DNA of 64,000 bases, taken from positions 32,685 to 96,684 of the forward strand of contig JAHFTB010000009.1 of assembly GCA_023269545.1 (NCBI GenBank), written 5' to 3'. Below are positions 61,260 to 64,000 of this stretch, in pieces (position 1 is the stretch's first letter; the number at the start of each line of letters is the position of its first letter). The position numbers and the translations under genes are program-made. The notes beneath the pieces were generated by a model, which had not been told where the DNA came from, did not search any database, and was given only the letters and a program-made list of their open reading frames with translations. This stretch comes from Verrucomicrobiota bacterium. Lineage in GTDB: Bacteria; Verrucomicrobiota; Verrucomicrobiia; Chthoniobacterales; Xiphinematobacteraceae.

Positions 61260-64000
61260 TTATTGGGTAGGCGTAGGGCTGATGACGGTTTCTACATATC
61301 CGGGAGTTCCCAGATATTTTGCTGCAACTCTTCGAATGTCTTCCGGAGTGACCGCCTCAATTTTTGAAGCTCTTCGCGTAGAGTAATCGTGCCCTAGACC
61401 TCGCAATTGATTGTCTATAGGCAAGTCGTTTTGTGAAAATTCATGATTTATTAGTAATGGTTTGATACCATTTAATTGAGTATCTGTTAAACCGTTTGTC
61501 GCTAAATTTTGGATTTCCTCACGCAATATGGCAGAAGCCATTTCCACTTTATCCGGACTAGTCAATATATAAACTACCCACATTCCTGATCCTAATGGGG
61601 ACTTTATTTCTACTTCATGGTCCATGCGCCCTAATTGATTAGCTTTTACCTTTGGAAGAAGATGGGTGTTTAGTGCCTCAATCAGCAGCTCCATAGCCGG
61701 AGAATCTGAATTTAACAAAACTGGAATTTGATAGCCAAATATCACAACGGCTTTTTGGTTCGAAGATGTCTGTCTGATAGAAATGGTTGAGGACAGTGGT
61801 GAAGGTTCTGGAAAAGAGCCTATCTTCGGCTGCTGGCCCGAAGGAAGATCCTTAAAGCTTTCCATTACCTTTGAACGTACCTGATGGGGGTCTATATGTC
61901 CGGAGACGGTAAGTGCCCCATTCTTTGCTACCAGAGTTTGTGCTTTTAGAGTCCGTAAATCCACGCTATCCAAACCAGCAACCATTTCCGAAGTCCCTCT
62001 TGTGGGTCTTCCATAAGGATGAGATTTGAATAATTGGCTGCGTGTCAGATCCATAGCTCGAGACGGAAGATATGTCTGAGCATTGAGGTCCGAAATCTGT
62101 GCGGCCTTTTCTGCTTCCACCTCTTGTTCCGGGAAATTGGCATTTTTTATGATATCCGCCATGAGATCTATTGCCGGATTTACAAATGAGGAAATTGTTT
62201 CTATTGTAATAGTGAGAATCCCATTGCTAAAGCGAGTTTTTAGTGTGCCCCCCCAATTTTTGATTTTATCAGCAATTTGCTGAGCACTCTGTGTGGTCGT
62301 TCCTTTTAATAAAGTAGACACCAATAATGAGGATATTTCACTTTCCTGTAAGCTTTCCCCTGAGCTGCCTACTTGAAAAGCCGCTTCCACTGCTACAAGG
62401 GGGACACTTTTATTGACTTTAATCCATACAGGAAGATCATTCGGCAAATGAAAGCTCCTCACTTCCTTGATAGTCGGTTGAGGCTGCCGGATTGATGGAT
62501 CGGAAGAGGTGCCCGCGGGGATCATTTCTATCACACCCCTAGCGTCGGAGGGAGATGCCTGTGGTGGAGAGGGAAATTGCTGAGGAAAAATTACTCTTTG
62601 GGGAGTAGTAAAATCGGGATCTTGCAGTTGAGGAGAGGCTTCATGAGAAGAAGTCCCCATAGGATTTACTTCTGTAATACTTACCGCTGCCGGCTGAAAA
62701 TATTTGTTTACTACAGAGACAATATCTTTCGCAGAAACAGCCTGAAGTGCTTTGAGATAGTCGTTTCTAAAATTAGGATCCCGTGAACGCAGCCAACTGA
62801 GGCCCAGTTGATTTGCACGATTCTGAGTGTTTGTCAAATCCTTCAATTTTTCAAAAAGAAGCGATGATTTTATGCCTGGCAATTCTTTTTCCATTGCATG
62901 TCCTGAACGAATTTTTTGTATGGCTTCCAACATCAAATTCGCTATTTGTTTGCGTTCATTAGCTTCACTGCTAGCAGTAAGCGCAAATGCCCTCCTATTT
63001 CCAAAAGGGTAAATTTCTGGTTGGGATTTGGCTGGAAGAACATCACTTTTTGCAAGAAGAGCTTGGAATACTTCAAGTGCTGGCGCATCCGGATGTGTGA
63101 CGTCCGGAACTTCCCATGTCAGGGTTACGTGGCTTATTGGAGTATGATGCTCTTCGGCTGCAAAGCGTATTTCACTTTGCGATGGTTCGAATAGTAATTC
63201 GACTGGTTCGGGAGTGTGAACAGGGTGGTTTTTAGAAAGTGATGTGAATAGATCTCGCAATCGGTGAGCATCCACATTTCCTACCACTACAATAGTAAAA
63301 TTATTTGGAGAATAATGCTGTCTGTGATAGTGCAGCAGATCTTCTCGTGTGACCATATCTAAACGATCCTTGCTTTCTGTGGTGCTATGCAGCCGGTAAG
63401 GAAAGGAGGGAAAACGTGTGCGAAGTGCTAGCCAATGGCTTCGATTGTTACTTTTGTTTGCCTCTCGTAACACTTCGTCCTGGACCATTTTTCGTGCCCT
63501 TGCCACTAATTGGGCTGGCAATTCTGACTTCAGTATCGTGTCGAATGTAATAGCGATGGCTTCGTCCGTATGTTTATAAGGCACATCTATTTGATAGTTT
63601 GTATAATCGAAATCAGTCCATCCGCTTGCGTAATTCACGAATTTTTGCAAGCGAGAAGGAGGTTTGGAAGAAGGATCTTCGGTCTTTTCGAGCAACAGGT
63701 CTTCCAATAGAACATGCTCTAAAAGATGGGAAAGTCCACTATCTGGTGGCTCTTTTTCATCAAGCATACCGGAAGCGGTAAATAGTGCTATACTGGTATT
63801 ACTTGCATTGGGGTCTTCTTCCACAATAAGAGTCAACCCATTTGGGTAAATGAATGTGCTGGGTGTGGGAAGGGTCACATGTGAACTTCCCCCGAAATTG
63901 AGGAGAGCCCGAGGCAGTGATAAAGAAAGCACTGCAACATGCCAAAACCACCAAAAAACTACGATCAACAATTCAAAAAAAATGCAGTCAGTCTGCTGCT
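61260..64000 (-). CDS. M16-family zinc peptidase, two-domain form, 5' end outside the window
   Basis: Processing-peptidase-like zinc protease. The first M16 unit has the inverted zinc motif HLLEHVLLED (HxxEH) and the downstream Glu region MVQDEVLREANKSN; the second unit (from about residue 510, VPLVAVEAAFQVGSSGE) lacks HxxEH, as in other paired M16 proteins where it is structural. FYSP-type contact LHYHRQHYSPNNFTIVVVGNVD is seen near residue 215. At least 903 aa are visible. The frame stays open to the window edge without an ATG, so the start is probably just outside. The first visible residues (LLIVVFWWFWHVAVLSLSL) look like a signal peptide, suggesting a periplasmic enzyme. Confidence 0.88.
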   Translation of the reverse strand, partial: QQTDCIFFELLIVVFWWFWHVAVLSLSLPRALLNFGGSSHVTLPTPSTFIYPNGLTLIVEEDPNASNTSIALFTASGMLDEKEPPDSGLSHLLEHVLLEDLLLEKTEDPSSKPPSRLQKFVNYASGWTDFDYTNYQIDVPYKHTDEAIAITFDTILKSELPAQLVARARKMVQDEVLREANKSNNRSHWLALRTRFPSFPYRLHSTTESKDRLDMVTREDLLHYHRQHYSPNNFTIVVVGNVDAHRLRDLFTSLSKNHPVHTPEPVELLFEPSQSEIRFAAEEHHTPISHVTLTWEVPDVTHPDAPALEVFQALLAKSDVLPAKSQPEIYPFGNRRAFALTASSEANERKQIANLMLEAIQKIRSGHAMEKELPGIKSSLLFEKLKDLTNTQNRANQLGLSWLRSRDPNFRNDYLKALQAVSAKDIVSVVNKYFQPAAVSITEVNPMGTSSHEASPQLQDPDFTTPQRVIFPQQFPSPPQASPSDARGVIEMIPAGTSSDPSIRQPQPTIKEVRSFHLPNDLPVWIKVNKSVPLVAVEAAFQVGSSGESLQESEISSLLVSTLLKGTTTQSAQQIADKIKNWGGTLKTRFSNGILTITIETISSFVNPAIDLMADIIKNANFPEQEVEAEKAAQISDLNAQTYLPSRAMDLTRSQLFKSHPYGRPTRGTSEMVAGLDSVDLRTLKAQTLVAKNGALTVSGHIDPHQVRSKVMESFKDLPSGQQPKIGSFPEPSPLSSTISIRQTSSNQKAVVIFGYQIPVLLNSDSPAMELLIEALNTHLLPKVKANQLGRMDHEVEIKSPLGSGMWVVYILTSPDKVEMASAILREEIQNLATNGLTDTQLNGIKPLLINHEFSQNDLPIDNQLRGLGHDYSTRRASKIEAVTPEDIRRVAAKYLGTPGYVETVISPTPTQ

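Noticed and set aside
1..64000. CRISPR array or prophage
   Set aside because: No regularly spaced direct repeats with unique spacers, no cas genes, and no integrase, capsid, terminase or portal genes were seen.

Overview
The window is a chromosomal stretch of a Gram-negative, outer-membrane bacterium. It makes lipid A (lpxA, an lpxC-fabZ fusion, lpxB, lpxI), has a sugar porin, and carries ordinary housekeeping genes (sucAB, serS, tilS, rho, yebC, typA, hisF, folP). The fused LpxC-FabZ, the lack of clear Shine-Dalgarno sequences before most starts and the overall gene mix suggest the PVC/Verrucomicrobiota or a related lineage. This is an inference; there is no rRNA here to settle it. Large toxin-like proteins and a broken ankyrin gene hint at contact with eukaryotic hosts.

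Layout. 0-4.7 kb: 2-oxoglutarate dehydrogenase E1 and E2 (sucA, sucB) and an Rrf2 regulator. 4.7-6.7 kb: a repeat-rich gap, then an OprB-type porin. 6.7-12 kb (minus strand): serS-tilS-lpxI-Gfo/Idh-lpxB. 12-22.3 kb: a DUF3597 protein, copper ATPase, decayed ankyrin gene, coaB, a small membrane protein, ogt, rho, yebC, SUI1/YciH and typA. 22.4-33.5 kb: two adjacent giant genes, described below. 33.5-45.4 kb: pseudouridine synthase, cNMP-binding protein, lpxC/fabZ, lpxA, cardiolipin synthase, amidase, hisF, a MauE-like protein, folP, an NRAMP transporter, a BASS/ACR3-like transporter and a sugar-nucleotide epimerase. 45.8-47 kb: lhgO. 47.1-59.4 kb: a complete myo-inositol uptake and catabolism locus in two divergent units (ABC permease, ATPase, iolC, iolD, iolE, iolB, iolA and binding protein on the minus strand; RpiR-type regulator and iolG on the plus strand). 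59.5-64 kb: a NirA-type nitrite reductase and an M16 peptidase that runs off the window.

The most interesting system is the gene pair at 22.46-33.48 kb. The second protein (1990 aa) has the domain order of clostridial large toxins: an N-terminal cargo-sized region, here a short-repeat solenoid; a C80/CPD-type cysteine protease with His830 and Cys868 in place; then a TcdA/TcdB-like pore-forming/delivery region. The first protein (about 1669 aa) has the same CPD and delivery-region framework. Its catalytic His and Cys positions read Gln309 and Ala357, and the hydrophobic pore segment is missing. It looks like a degenerate, co-transcribed partner of an intact toxin.

Intergenic DNA holds several repeat families. 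The best defined is an ~84-bp MITE-like element with imperfect 13-bp terminal inverted repeats; three of its five copies are flanked by perfect 5-bp target duplications. One copy lies between sucA and sucB and another directly abuts the serS start. A second family centres on a palindromic GGAATTCCGCTATA core and is frequent between convergent genes.
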